Shown in pieces: positions 17,864 through 27,097 of a DNA stretch of 64,000 bases. The position numbers were made by a program, and so were the translations under genes. The notes beneath the pieces are model-generated. The model worked only from the letters and a program-made list of their open reading frames with translations, made no database searches and was not told the origin of the DNA. The DNA comes from SIG603 sp964370775 (GTDB taxonomy: Bacteria; Bacillota; Clostridia; Oscillospirales; Acutalibacteraceae): assembly GCA_964370775.1 (NCBI GenBank), contig CAYJKT010000015.1, positions 1 to 64,000 on the forward strand, in the 5' to 3' direction. How positions within the stretch are numbered: the first letter of the stretch is position 1; each line of letters starts with the position of its first letter.

Positions 17864-18343
17864 ACTATACACTCCTTTTTTAAAAACCAATACATTTGTT
17901 TATTCATATATTACATTATTTTTAATAATTTGTCAACAAAAAACAGTATATTTTAACTTTGTGTTTTAAATTTATTAATATTGTTAAAATTTAATTATTA
18001 AATAGAAATATATATGTAAATTTTGAACTGTATATTCGACATAGTTCTTAATTATTGTTGAAACACAAAATAATCCTGCATTTGTTATTATTAAATAAAT
18101 CTATTTGAGAAATATTTTGAACTAATTTGCTAAAAAATAAATTTATTATTGTTAAATCTCAAACATAAGATGTAAAATTTTACCTATAAACTCGTTAACA
18201 ATTTAGGCAGTTTTACATGTATTTTTTTTATATAGATTTTACTTTCTCTGTTTTTCCATTTTTTTCGTGCTTATTTTGTTAACGATTTATTAAATTGATA
18301 CATTATATTTAAGAAACTGTAAATTCGTATAACATTTAACTAT
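17864..18343. other. AT-rich gap with one terminator-like hairpin
   Basis: About 480 bp without a credible gene. ATGTAAAA (18170-18177) pairs with TTTTACAT (18211-18218), with an inner CCTA/TAGG stem, and is followed by a run of eight T. It could end a small RNA or a leader transcript, but no clear promoter for one was found. Confidence 0.4.
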
Positions 18344-18372
18344 TTGACAAATACACCTTAATGTATTAAAAT
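18344..18372 (+). promoter_or_regulatory. Promoter of the lectin gene
   Basis: TTGACA (18344-18349), a 17-bp spacer and TAAAAT (18367-18372), about 45 bp before the ATG. Confidence 0.7.
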
Positions 18373-18417
18373 CTCTAGTATATTAAATAAAAAATTTAAA
18401 AAGGGTAGGTTTTATAT

Positions 18418-19014
18418 ATGGCTAGCAAATATTTTACATTAGTAAACCATAAGAGCGGAAAAGCTTTACAAGCGATTATCGGTGACAACGGTCTTGCAGT
18501 AGAACTAGCAGAGCCAAATTCTTCAGATGCGCAAGTGTGGTATACAGCAAAGGTTGATTCAAAAACTGTTAAAATAATAAATAAACAAAGTGGTAAAGTT
18601 CTTGATGTTATGATGGGTGGCACAGAAAATGGTTCATGGCTTCAAACATGGGACGACACAAACGGCAACAGCCAAGTATGGGAGATTAAAACAGCTTCCA
18701 GAGGTTATAGAAAGCTTGTTAATGTTAACAGCAGTAAAGTGTTAGACATTGTTGATGCAAGCATTGACGACGGTGCTAAGGCTCAATTATGGGACGACGT
18801 TAGTGGTGACAGCCAAGAATGGAAAGTGGTTGACGTAAACGCAGAAAAAGTAGTTACTAAAGTAAAAAAAGCTATATCTGCTAAGTCTACTACTACAACT
18901 AAAAAAGCAGTAGAGAAAAACACTGCTGAGAAAAAACCAACAGTTAAAAAAGCTCCAGCTAAAAAAACTGCTACAAAAAAAACTGCTGCTAAAAAAGAAG
19001 TAGTTGCAGAATAA
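18418..19014 (+). CDS. Ricin-type beta-trefoil lectin with Lys/Ala-rich histone-H1-like tail
   Basis: 198 aa. Residues 1-140 form a ricin B-like trefoil with three QxW repeats (QVW, QVW, QEW), each preceded by GKxL or KVLD and an acidic loop. Residues about 141-198 are a low-complexity basic tail with KKAPAKKTATKKTAAKK, resembling histone H1 or the tails of actinobacterial HU. There is no signal peptide or membrane segment, so a cytoplasmic place is predicted, which is unusual for a ricin domain. A basic tail of this kind normally binds nucleic acid or polyphosphate. The gene has its own promoter and a strong terminator. Function unknown; the combination is the interesting feature. Confidence 0.85.
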   Translation: MASKYFTLVNHKSGKALQAIIGDNGLAVELAEPNSSDAQVWYTAKVDSKTVKIINKQSGKVLDVMMGGTENGSWLQTWDDTNGNSQVWEIKTASRGYRKLVNVNSSKVLDIVDASIDDGAKAQLWDDVSGDSQEWKVVDVNAEKVVTKVKKAISAKSTTTTKKAVEKNTAEKKPTVKKAPAKKTATKKTAAKKEVVAE

Positions 19015-19053
19015 TACATATTAAGGTATTTTTCTAAATATATGCACTTAATT

Positions 19054-19076
19054 TGGGACGGATTTTTTCCGTCCCA
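19054..19076 (+). terminator. Terminator of the lectin gene
   Basis: TGGGACGG (19054-19061) pairs with CCGTCCCA (19069-19076) around a loop of A and T; the sequence after it is T-rich. Confidence 0.75.
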
Positions 19077-19183
19077 TTATGTTTTGTTTAAATTGTCAAT
19101 ATTATTATATTTTTTAGTAATGTATAATTGATTTACTATTACATTAATATTAGCGAAATTATATATATCGACTGGAGAAAATT

Positions 19184-19735
19184 ATGAAAGTAAGTAAACA
19201 CAAAGTCATAATAACTGCTTTATCTATGGCTCTTATCATTGTCACAACTTTACTCATTAACACATATTCTAATCTAAATACACAAAGAGAGACCTTAGCA
19301 CATATCAACGCTAAAAATTGGGAAAGTATTCACAGACTAACAGAGAATATCGACCATCTTGAGATAAACTCTGTAGAAGATATAGAAAACTATTCGAATT
19401 ATCCATATCATAATGGAGTTATTTATAGTGTTTCAGACTTACTTATGCCAAGTTTTAACGAGGCTGAATTTGGCTTTTTAACTGGCTCTTACGACGCATT
19501 ACTTCAAGCATTAGTGAAAGAATTGATTGAGGACAGCAAAAAGGAGGAAGCATTTAACTTATTTATCAACATGAATAACTCCCTGAAAGAAATATGCACC
19601 TTTGTTGTAATTGATAACGCTGATAACGAGCTTGATTTTATCGATGAAAACTCAGAACTATATAAAGAACTTCAAAGTAAAATTAATGATTTCTGTGAGA
19701 AATATCAAGCAGAGTATGAATCTTTATTGGCGTAA
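19184..19735 (+). CDS. Unknown membrane-anchored extracytoplasmic protein
   Basis: 183 aa. A basic N-terminus and one hydrophobic segment (about 9-28) are followed by a mostly helical, acidic domain with clusters such as EDSKKEEAFNLFINM and DENSELYKELQSKINDF. GGAGAAAATT precedes the ATG. No lipobox and no recognised domain. It stands alone between two terminators. It could be an orphan cell-surface protein; no function is assigned. Confidence 0.7.
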   Translation: MKVSKHKVIITALSMALIIVTTLLINTYSNLNTQRETLAHINAKNWESIHRLTENIDHLEINSVEDIENYSNYPYHNGVIYSVSDLLMPSFNEAEFGFLTGSYDALLQALVKELIEDSKKEEAFNLFINMNNSLKEICTFVVIDNADNELDFIDENSELYKELQSKINDFCEKYQAEYESLLA

Positions 19736-19848
19736 ATGTTACTGCTTTTTCGGTTGAGTCAAGACTCAACCCTATAAATAAACTGTTCAAATTCACCTTA
19801 AACGCGACATCACCCTACATTCGTTACAACCATCTATAGAGACAACAA

Positions 19849-19887
19849 AACGGACAACACTGTACAATGTTGTCCGTTAATTTTTTT
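19849..19887. terminator. Bidirectional terminator
   Basis: AACGGACAACA (19849-19859) pairs with TGTTGTCCGTT (19868-19878), then AA and seven T. It separates the plus-strand 183-aa gene from the converging foldase gene. Confidence 0.85.
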
Positions 19888-19890
19888 ATA

Positions 19891-21357
19891 TTATGATGGA
19901 ATATTTGATAATAAAGAATCATTATATTCCACTGGGTATTCTTCTAAAATAGCGTCTGTAGTAGCATTAACTTTCTCAGCTACTAGGTCAGCACTTACTC
20001 TCTCTATCCAATATTCTTCTCCAGCGTTTTCGTAGTATACGATGTACACTCCGCTGTCAGTTTCTATTTTCTCGTAATTACCCTCGGCTCTTGAAGTGTC
20101 AAACAGCCACTCAGAAACAGCATCTACAGAATACAGTGCTGTTGCACCTGTTACTTGTCCACCGTTAGCTGCTGTGCTTGTATCTTCTGAGTTTAACTGC
20201 GCTAACAGAACAAATTTTTCCTCTGTTGGGTCAGCTAAGAATTCATCATAAATTCTGTTAGCTTCTTCCACACCAGCCTCAGGAGTCTCGTAGTTGCCAT
20301 AAGCGATGTATATTTGACGGAAATCAACAGTCGCCTCTTCACTTCTCTCAGCAACTTTTGTTAGGTAAGCTACTTCAATAACGCCAGTCTCTGCGTCTTC
20401 AAAAACAAATGTATCGCCGACTTCATTTTCGCTATCAAATATTTGGTTGCCCTCAGATGTGCCGTCCCATGATACATCTTCTAATGTAATGTTCTCTAAA
20501 GAACTTGCTATCTCTTCTTCTGTATACTCAGGATTTACAGCAAGCATTTCTTCTTCTACAAGCTCTAAGAATTCTTCTTCGCTAGTAGTTGAAGCTAGAT
20601 TTTCGCTTATAGCAAGTGCTTCCTCTTGAGTTAAACCACCCTCCATGTCATCAATATCATAAACAATGCTATATTGTATATAAGATGCAGTTTGATACGC
20701 AAACGGAGTAGCGTCATAGTATTCTTGGATTTCTTCATCTGTTAAAACAGTGTCCTCTACCAATTTTTGTCCGTAATTAGTAGCAAGACGGCTAATCTCC
20801 ATTGTGTTACGAATATCTTCCTCATTAACACCATCTTCATAGTAATATTCGTTAACTAAACCGATTATTCCATCGATATATTCATAGTCGTTATCTGTCA
20901 AAGTCATGCCCTCAGCAGTAGCTTTTTCTGCAAGGCTTATCATTTGAGAAGTAGAAGCTTTTGTTGTGTCTAAAATGTAATCAAACCATGTCGTAGTGTC
21001 ATCAAAAGCTTGGTCTTGCAATGAGTCATACGGATTAACGCCTGTATATTCATAAAAATATTCGCCATAAATATTTTGAAAATTCACATAATTGCTTTTA
21101 AACAGATATGTCATTTCTGCATTATTTAGCTCATAAGTAGTTGACCTAACAGAGACATCATCTCTTAAGTACTTACCATTGCTATAATAAAAAATGTACA
21201 CCAATGCCCCTGCAACAATACCAATTGCAACCACGATTGCAATAACTGACATAATCAGCTTGTCACGTTTATCCTTTAAAGCCTTCGCAGCATTTTTCTC
21301 TTTTTGCATTTGCTTTTTAGTTGCGTGATGTACGCGACTTCTAGCACCTTTTCCCAT
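19891..21357 (-). CDS. Membrane-anchored parvulin-type peptidyl-prolyl isomerase / foldase
   Basis: 488 aa. A basic N-terminus (KGARSRVHHATKKQMQKEKN) is followed by one TM (about 35-57). The SurA/PrsA-like helical chaperone region covers about 60-230. A second part holds the parvulin pattern VDFRQIYIAYG, EKFVLLAQLNSEDTS and AANGGQVTG (about 340-410). These enzymes catalyse prolyl isomerisation and help exported proteins fold outside the membrane. The lack of a lipobox and the uncleaved TM differ from classic PrsA. It is a single gene with a terminator after it. The fold assignment is good; substrates are unknown. Confidence 0.8.
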   Translation of the reverse strand: MGKGARSRVHHATKKQMQKEKNAAKALKDKRDKLIMSVIAIVVAIGIVAGALVYIFYYSNGKYLRDDVSVRSTTYELNNAEMTYLFKSNYVNFQNIYGEYFYEYTGVNPYDSLQDQAFDDTTTWFDYILDTTKASTSQMISLAEKATAEGMTLTDNDYEYIDGIIGLVNEYYYEDGVNEEDIRNTMEISRLATNYGQKLVEDTVLTDEEIQEYYDATPFAYQTASYIQYSIVYDIDDMEGGLTQEEALAISENLASTTSEEEFLELVEEEMLAVNPEYTEEEIASSLENITLEDVSWDGTSEGNQIFDSENEVGDTFVFEDAETGVIEVAYLTKVAERSEEATVDFRQIYIAYGNYETPEAGVEEANRIYDEFLADPTEEKFVLLAQLNSEDTSTAANGGQVTGATALYSVDAVSEWLFDTSRAEGNYEKIETDSGVYIVYYENAGEEYWIERVSADLVAEKVNATTDAILEEYPVEYNDSLLSNIPS

Positions 21358-21431
21358 TATATTATTCTCCTTTTAATTAAAATAATAATTCACGAAGTTA
21401 ATTTTACCATAAACTCCGTGAATTGTACATA

Positions 21432-23105
21432 CTATTTTATATGAATTTCTTGTGAATTATCAAATGTAACTGTTATATCGGTATATTCACCATATACGCT
21501 CTCTAGTTTTATCTCGCCATCGTGCAACATAGCACAATGTTTCACTATTGAAAGACCTAAACCTGTTCCACCTGTTTGTTTGTTGTGGCTTTTATCCACT
21601 CTATAAAATCTCTCAAAAATGCGTTCTTTGTCTGTGTCTGGAATTCCAATACCTGTATCACGGACATTCAGCATGGTTTGTCCCTTTTCAGAATACACAT
21701 GCACATAAACGTGACCACCTTGTTTGTTGTATTTTATAGCATTGTCACACAAATTATACACCATTTCTTCAAGCATTGCTGGTATTCCTAAAAGCTTAGT
21801 AGACTCGCCACGTAACACCATAGTTACCTCAGCTTTTTCACTGCTATCCTCTAGTCTATATACAACATTTTCTGCAATTTTATACAAATCGCAACGCTCT
21901 TTTTCTATTCCTCCGTCAGACTCATCAAGTCTTGATAACTTAATAATATCTGCCACAAGTGAAATCAATTTTTGAGCTTCTGTATATATTTTATCTGCAA
22001 ATCTGCATATATCTTCTTCTTTTGCTATGCCTGTTTTAATTATCTCTGCATAGCCAGAAATTGATGTAAGAGGCGTTTTCAGTTCATGCGATACATTTGC
22101 AGTAAACTCTCTACGCATATTTTCACGGCTTGCCTGTTCGGTGGTGTCCATAATCAAAATAACTGCACCGTCGTCAGAGTCCACAGGGTTTATAAAGTAC
22201 TTGTATTGCTTATCATTAACAGAAGTTTTAAACACGCTTCCTTTGCCAAGAAGAGCGTTGTCAACTGCAGCAGAGAACTCTATGTCTCTGTTCATTAAAA
22301 AAACGCTAGATCCAATCGTAAAATTACCAGTGTAATTACAGAACTTAGTAGCACTGTTATTGTAGGACAAAACATCTGCGTTTTTATCTACTATAATTAA
22401 ACCCTCTGTCATATTTTTTATTATGGTGCTAAACTCATTTTGACGCTGAGTTAATGTGGAGACATTTTCATCAATCTCATTTTTTTGTTGTTGCATTCTA
22501 ACAAGCAAGGGGCTTAACTCATCATACACTTCGTTATCACGAGGAGAATCTAAATTTATCTCATTAATGGGTTTAACAATATGCTTTGTCTCTATTCTAG
22601 ATATAAACAACGACAATGCACCTACTGCTAGACATATAACAATCAGCCAAGGGATTTGGGAATACAAAGAAGCATATATGCTTTGCATTGTGCTTGATAC
22701 TCGCACAACTGTATTATCGTCAATTTTCTCGGCATAATAAATGGTCTCATTATCAATAGTTTCAGAAAGCCTTGTGTCACTTCCATATCCGTTTTCTAAA
22801 GCTTCAATAATCTCTGGTCGGTCGCTGTGATTTTCCATGTTAGCTGGGTCTGCAACTGAGTCATAGAGAACGCTACCATCATCAGAGACTATGGTTACTC
22901 TACCACCTAGATTTTTGTCTAAACCAGAGAAATAGCTCTCTCCTAACTCCACATAAGCCGTGCTTATATAATCAGCTTCTACTTTCAGCACACTTATAAC
23001 ACTGTTTACGGTTTCGTTGTAAATCGATATAGACATCAATACAGTTGACAATATCACAGATATTAGCGAAGTTAGCCAAATTCCATATAATATTCTTTTT
23101 TTCAT
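21432..23105 (-). CDS. phoR: PhoR-type sensor histidine kinase
   Basis: 557 aa from the ATG at 23105, which overlaps the regulator's TGA as ATGA; an upstream ATG inside the regulator gene is rejected. TM1 at about 10-30, an extracytoplasmic domain, TM2 at about 150-170, a HAMP-like linker, and a PAS domain (about 230-330). Then VSHELKTPL (phosphoacceptor His), an N box with LCDNAIKYN, DTGIGIP and GTGLGLSIVKH. Senses phosphate limitation in the PhoR family and phosphorylates PhoP. The operon phoU-phoP-phoR supports the assignment. No pst transporter genes are in the window. Confidence 0.9.
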   Translation of the reverse strand: MKKRILYGIWLTSLISVILSTVLMSISIYNETVNSVISVLKVEADYISTAYVELGESYFSGLDKNLGGRVTIVSDDGSVLYDSVADPANMENHSDRPEIIEALENGYGSDTRLSETIDNETIYYAEKIDDNTVVRVSSTMQSIYASLYSQIPWLIVICLAVGALSLFISRIETKHIVKPINEINLDSPRDNEVYDELSPLLVRMQQQKNEIDENVSTLTQRQNEFSTIIKNMTEGLIIVDKNADVLSYNNSATKFCNYTGNFTIGSSVFLMNRDIEFSAAVDNALLGKGSVFKTSVNDKQYKYFINPVDSDDGAVILIMDTTEQASRENMRREFTANVSHELKTPLTSISGYAEIIKTGIAKEEDICRFADKIYTEAQKLISLVADIIKLSRLDESDGGIEKERCDLYKIAENVVYRLEDSSEKAEVTMVLRGESTKLLGIPAMLEEMVYNLCDNAIKYNKQGGHVYVHVYSEKGQTMLNVRDTGIGIPDTDKERIFERFYRVDKSHNKQTGGTGLGLSIVKHCAMLHDGEIKLESVYGEYTDITVTFDNSQEIHIK

Positions 23106-23788
23106 ATTTTTTCTATTTTGTAACCTATGCCCCTTACAGTTTCGATACAATCGCCACAGCTACCTATTTTGGAGCGTAGAGTTCTTACATGAACATCAAT
23201 AGTTCTTGTTTCTCCGTCAAAATCATAACCCCATATACTTTCAAGTATACGGTCTCTTGTTAAAACAATACCGCTGTTTTCGAGAAGTAATTTTAAAAGT
23301 TCAAATTCTTTATAAGTAAGGTTTACAAGGTTTCCGTTTTCTGTAACAGTGTGCTTTTCTGTATTCAAAACCAACGTGCCAACCCTAAGCTCAGTTTCTT
23401 TTTTAGAAGAACCACTTCTTCTCAAAACAGCTTTTATGCGACTTATAAGTTCCATCATACCAAAAGGTTTTGCAATATAGTCATCAGCGCCTTTGTCAAG
23501 CCCCACAACTCTGTCATATTCTGTGTTTTTTGCAGTAAGCATAATCACAGGAATTTCCTTGTAATCTGGGCTTTCTTTAAGCTTGGCAAGTATTCTCATT
23601 CCGTCTTCTATCGGAAGCATTATATCAAGCAAAATCATATTAGGCTTTTGATTTTTCAGTGCAACCCAAAAATCCTTGCTACTCTCAAAGCCTTGTGCAT
23701 TAAAGTCAGAATTATTTAGCGTATAAATAACAAGCTCTCTAATACTGCTATCGTCCTCTACCAAAAAAATTGTTTGTTTGTTACTCAA
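23102..23788 (-). CDS. phoP: PhoB/PhoP-type response regulator, TTG start
   Basis: 228 aa from TTG at 23788. GGAGG sits 8 bp upstream of this TTG, inside the phoU 3' end, and the product then starts directly with SNKQTIFLVEDD, the receiver acidic pocket. The ATG at 23833 would add 15 unlikely residues and has no ribosome site. Phosphoacceptor Asp lies in NMILLDIMLPIEDG. The winged-helix C domain ends with TVRGIGYKIEK. It is expected to bind Pho-box direct repeats such as those at 24538-24554. Confidence 0.92.
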   Translation of the reverse strand: MSNKQTIFLVEDDSSIRELVIYTLNNSDFNAQGFESSKDFWVALKNQKPNMILLDIMLPIEDGMRILAKLKESPDYKEIPVIMLTAKNTEYDRVVGLDKGADDYIAKPFGMMELISRIKAVLRRSGSSKKETELRVGTLVLNTEKHTVTENGNLVNLTYKEFELLKLLLENSGIVLTRDRILESIWGYDFDGETRTIDVHVRTLRSKIGSCGDCIETVRGIGYKIEKI

Positions 23789-23790
23789 TT

Positions 23791-24435
23791 TTATACCTCC
23801 GCATGTGTACCTGAAACAGAATATATCACCCATTCAGCCACATTAACTGCATGGTCACCTATTCTCTCCAAATACTTTGTTATCATAATATAATCTAAAT
23901 ACACCCTTGCTTGATCTGGGTTTATAGTTATTTCTTCTACTAATTTTTCGTGGATTTTAACCAAAAATTCGTCGGATATATCGTCGGATATAATAACTCT
24001 TTTTGCTATCTCGCTGTCTCTGTGAACAAACGCATTAACACTTTGAGTTACCATGCTTATAACATGCTCAGACATGTCACGCAAATCCGTTTCGTTAGGT
24101 AAACTTGTCCCTTTTAACATTTTAGAAATCTCAGAAATCTCATAAGCTTGGTCGCCTATACGCTCTAAGTCAGAAATCATTTTAAGAATTGAAGTTGTAA
24201 AACGCAAATCGGTTGCAACTGGGTGTTGAGTTAGTAAAAACTGAACACACAAAGATTCAATCTCTTTTTCTTTATCGTTAATACTTTGCTCTGCTTTTTT
24301 TATTCTGTCACCAACTCTGTCGTCATGCTCAAATATTGACTTTGTAGCAATAGCGATAATATGTTCGCAAAGAGCGCCCATTTTTATAAGTTCAACAGTT
24401 AGTTTTTCTAGCTGTAGTTCAAATTTGTTCCGCAT
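23791..24435 (-). CDS. phoU: Phosphate signalling protein PhoU
   Basis: 214 aa made of two three-helix repeats. Each has the metal-binding E/DxxxD pattern: DLRFTTSILKMISDLERIGDQAYEI and LDYIMITKYLERIGDHAVNVAEW. PhoU links the Pst transporter to PhoR and restrains the Pho response. Here it is the first gene of phoU-phoP-phoR, with only 2 bp to the TTG of phoP. Length and motifs are full and canonical. Confidence 0.95.
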   Translation of the reverse strand: MRNKFELQLEKLTVELIKMGALCEHIIAIATKSIFEHDDRVGDRIKKAEQSINDKEKEIESLCVQFLLTQHPVATDLRFTTSILKMISDLERIGDQAYEISEISKMLKGTSLPNETDLRDMSEHVISMVTQSVNAFVHRDSEIAKRVIISDDISDEFLVKIHEKLVEEITINPDQARVYLDYIMITKYLERIGDHAVNVAEWVIYSVSGTHAEV

Positions 24436-24492
24436 ATCAGTTCCTTTTCGGGTACATAAAACGTATATAATTTTACATACCTATATTATTTT

Positions 24493-24554
24493 ATTATACA
24501 TATTATGCAATTTTTGTAAAGTCCCAAATACGTAAAAGGTTAAATTTTTGTTAA
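24493..24554 (-). promoter_or_regulatory. phoU promoter with PhoP-box-like direct repeat
   Basis: On the minus strand TTAACA-N5-TTAACC (24538-24554, 11-bp period) resembles a pair of PhoP boxes. A TATAAT -10 lies at 24493-24498, with only a weak -35 between. This suggests autoregulation by PhoP. Confidence 0.5.
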
Positions 24555-24615
24555 ATTGATTGCAATATATACTACTTTACAGTATAGTATACATTAATTT
24601 AACAAAAACTTTTGA

Positions 24616-24644
24616 TTGTAAAACGATGAAAATTATGTTATAAT
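24616..24644 (+). promoter_or_regulatory. ddl operon promoter
   Basis: TTGTAA (24616-24621), a 17-bp spacer and TATAAT (24639-24644) with an extended -10 TG one base upstream. The transcript leader is about 70 nt. Confidence 0.65.
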
Positions 24645-24721
24645 TAGTATAGGTAAAAGAATAAATATAATTATAACTATATATTGTTTATCATAAATGA
24701 AAGTATGATAGGAGTGACTAT

Positions 24722-25786
24722 ATGAAGAAAAATATAGCTGTAATTTTTGGTGGAAATTCCTCAGAACACGAGGTTTCATTAAAATCTGCTACATTTATTA
24801 TTAAAAATATCGACTTAAAAAATTACAACGTTTATCCTGTGGGTATCACAAAACAAGGTGAATGGTTTCTTTACACAGGTGAGTTTGACGATATAAAAAA
24901 TGGCGACTGGGAAAAAAGTTTACAAAAATATAAAGCTTTTATTTCACCAGATAAATCAGTTGGTGGTTTAATCGTTTTAAAAGGCAACGAAACTGAGATA
25001 GTAAAATTAGACGTAGTTTTCCCTATGTTACACGGCAAAAACGGTGAAGACGGAACTATGCAAGGGCTTTTAAAGCTGAGTGGAATTCCTTATGTAGGTT
25101 GTAACACACTTTCTTCTGCAATTTGTATGGATAAAGCTATTACACATTCACTTTTAACTGCTGCTAACATAGAGCAAGCTAAGTACCTTTGGTTTTATGC
25201 TGATAGATACGACGCTGAACCTGAGAAAATCAAAAATAAGATAGAAGCAAGACTTAACTTCCCTATTTTTGTTAAACCAGCAAATGCTGGCTCCTCGGTT
25301 GGTGTAACAAAAGTCCATGACATGAGCGAGTTTGACGGCGCTGTTAAAATCGCAGCTAACGAAGACATTAAAATTGTGGTGGAAGAAGGCATTGTCGGTA
25401 GAGAAGTAGAATGTGCTGTTTTTGGCAACAGAGACGCTGTAGCTTCACCGATTGGTGAGATTATCATGGGTGCTGAGTTCTACGATTACAACGATAAATA
25501 TATCGACAACAAGAGTGAGAGAGTAATTCCAGCAGAGCTAGACAGCGATATTTATGAAAAAATTAGAGAAACAGCTGTTAGAGCATATAAATTGCTAGGT
25601 TGCGCTGGACTTTCTAGAGTGGATTTCTTTGTTACAGAAAAAAATAATATCATTTTAAACGAGATAAATACTATCCCTGGTTTTACCTCAATAAGTATGT
25701 ACCCAGCTTTGTGGATGTCTACAGGACTAAGTGGTGAAGAACTTGTTGAAAAACTAATTAATTCTGCTTTTAACAGATATGAATAA
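24722..25786 (+). CDS. ddl: D-alanine--D-alanine ligase
   Basis: 354 aa, cytosolic ATP-grasp enzyme that joins two D-Ala for the peptidoglycan stem peptide. N-terminal VIFGGNSSEHEVSLKS, then FPMLHGKNGEDGTMQGLLKLSGIPYVG. The ATP-grasp region has FVKPANAGSSVGVTKV, and the C-terminal catalytic part has LSRVDFFV and LNEINTIPGFTSISMYP. GGAG precedes the ATG. First gene of ddl-murI-ywiB-argS, a cell-wall cluster, with 11 bp to murI. VanG-like ligases look similar, but nothing suggests resistance here. Confidence 0.96.
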   Translation: MKKNIAVIFGGNSSEHEVSLKSATFIIKNIDLKNYNVYPVGITKQGEWFLYTGEFDDIKNGDWEKSLQKYKAFISPDKSVGGLIVLKGNETEIVKLDVVFPMLHGKNGEDGTMQGLLKLSGIPYVGCNTLSSAICMDKAITHSLLTAANIEQAKYLWFYADRYDAEPEKIKNKIEARLNFPIFVKPANAGSSVGVTKVHDMSEFDGAVKIAANEDIKIVVEEGIVGREVECAVFGNRDAVASPIGEIIMGAEFYDYNDKYIDNKSERVIPAELDSDIYEKIRETAVRAYKLLGCAGLSRVDFFVTEKNNIILNEINTIPGFTSISMYPALWMSTGLSGEELVEKLINSAFNRYE

Positions 25787-25797
25787 AGGGGAAAAGT

Positions 25798-26607
25798 ATG
25801 ACAAAGAAGGCAATAGGTGTTTTTGATTCTGGACTCGGTGGCTTAACAGCTGTTAGAGAACTTAGAAAAATACTACCTAATGAGACGATAAAATATTTTG
25901 GAGACACAGGCAGAGTGCCTTATGGCACAAGAAGTACTGAAACTATTTGCAAATATACAAGGCAAGATATGAATTTCTTGATGAGTAAAGATGTTAAAAT
26001 CGTAGTGGCGGCATGCGGAACCGTTAGCTCTAATGCAAAATCAGTTCTTGATGAATTACCAGTGCCTGTGATAACGGTTATAGAGCCGACAGCGCTTGCA
26101 GCAGTTAATGCTACAAAAAATGGTAGAATAGGAGTAATTGCTACTTCTGCAACCATAAACAGTGGTGCTTTTAAAAATGAGATTAACAAGCACAACAAAA
26201 AAATTGAAGTTTTCAGCAAATCTTGCCCTTTGTTGGTAAGCCTTGTAGAGAATGGATTTATTGAAAAAGATGAAATTATAACCAAATTGGTTTTAGAGAG
26301 ATATTTAACGTCATTAATAGAAAATGATATTGATACCTTGATTTTAGGGTGTACACACTATCCTATACTGAGCGATGCTATTCAGCAAATTGTTGGGGAA
26401 AAAGTTAAGTTGATTAACAGTGGTAAAGAAACAGCCAAATATTGTTTGAAAGTTTTAAGCGAAAATGACTTATTGCTAGACAATAAAATTCATATAGATG
26501 AGTTTTTTGTGAGTGATAGTGTTCAAAACTTTTATGACATTGCTAAGATATGTTTGGGAGAAGATATTGGATCTAATGTAACAAAGATAGAGATTCATAG
26601 GTATTGA
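25798..26607 (+). CDS. murI: Glutamate racemase
   Basis: 269 aa, makes D-glutamate for peptidoglycan. FDSGLGGLTAVREL and YFGDTGRVPYGTRS at the N-terminus. The catalytic cysteines are in VAACGTVSSNA and LILGCTHYP, about 112 residues apart as in the family. RBS GGGG lies before the ATG. Second gene of the cell-wall operon. Confidence 0.96.
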   Translation: MTKKAIGVFDSGLGGLTAVRELRKILPNETIKYFGDTGRVPYGTRSTETICKYTRQDMNFLMSKDVKIVVAACGTVSSNAKSVLDELPVPVITVIEPTALAAVNATKNGRIGVIATSATINSGAFKNEINKHNKKIEVFSKSCPLLVSLVENGFIEKDEIITKLVLERYLTSLIENDIDTLILGCTHYPILSDAIQQIVGEKVKLINSGKETAKYCLKVLSENDLLLDNKIHIDEFFVSDSVQNFYDIAKICLGEDIGSNVTKIEIHRY

Positions 26608-26640
26608 AAGCAGCACGGAATTGAAAGGTAGGACAAATTT

Positions 26641-27072
26641 ATGAAAGGTAAAGAAGATTATTGCATATCTATTGTTGGTAAACAAGACTGCGATGGTGAA
26701 ATCACAGAAGTTATTGTTGACACATTAGGTGGATATGTAGTAGAAGACGGAATACGGTATATCACGTACGAAGAATACGACGACCAAAATCCTAACGTTT
26801 CATCAACAGCAATACTAAAAATTGAGAACGATAGTATGCTTACAATGACAAAAGCTAGTTCTGACACCGAGATTATATTGGAAAAAGAACAAAGATATTC
26901 TTGTATGTATGACACAGGGTTTGGCAGTATGACCATGGGTGTTTTTACAAGTGAGTTCAAGAGCGATTTAACCGAAGCAGGTGGAAAATTACAAGTAAAG
27001 TACACCTTAGATTTTAACGCTAACTTTGCTAGCAGAAACGAGTTGCTGATTGAAGTTAGACAATCGAAATAA
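26641..27072 (+). CDS. DUF1934 (YwiB-like) beta-barrel protein
   Basis: 143 aa. Predicted small beta-barrel with GGYVVEDGIRYITYEEYD, a polar middle and TGFGSMTMGVFTSEFKSDLTEAGGKLQVKYTLDFN, the pattern of the DUF1934/YwiB family. In Bacillus subtilis ywiB also lies just before argS. The function is unknown. AAAGGTAGG precedes the ATG and there are 25 bp to argS. Confidence 0.85.
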   Translation: MKGKEDYCISIVGKQDCDGEITEVIVDTLGGYVVEDGIRYITYEEYDDQNPNVSSTAILKIENDSMLTMTKASSDTEIILEKEQRYSCMYDTGFGSMTMGVFTSEFKSDLTEAGGKLQVKYTLDFNANFASRNELLIEVRQSK

Positions 27073-27097
27073 TTAAACAAATGGAGACGGAGAATTT

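Noticed and set aside
24722..25786. Vancomycin-resistance ligase
   Set aside because: The gene lies in a standard murI/argS cluster with no vanH, vanX or vanT-like neighbour.
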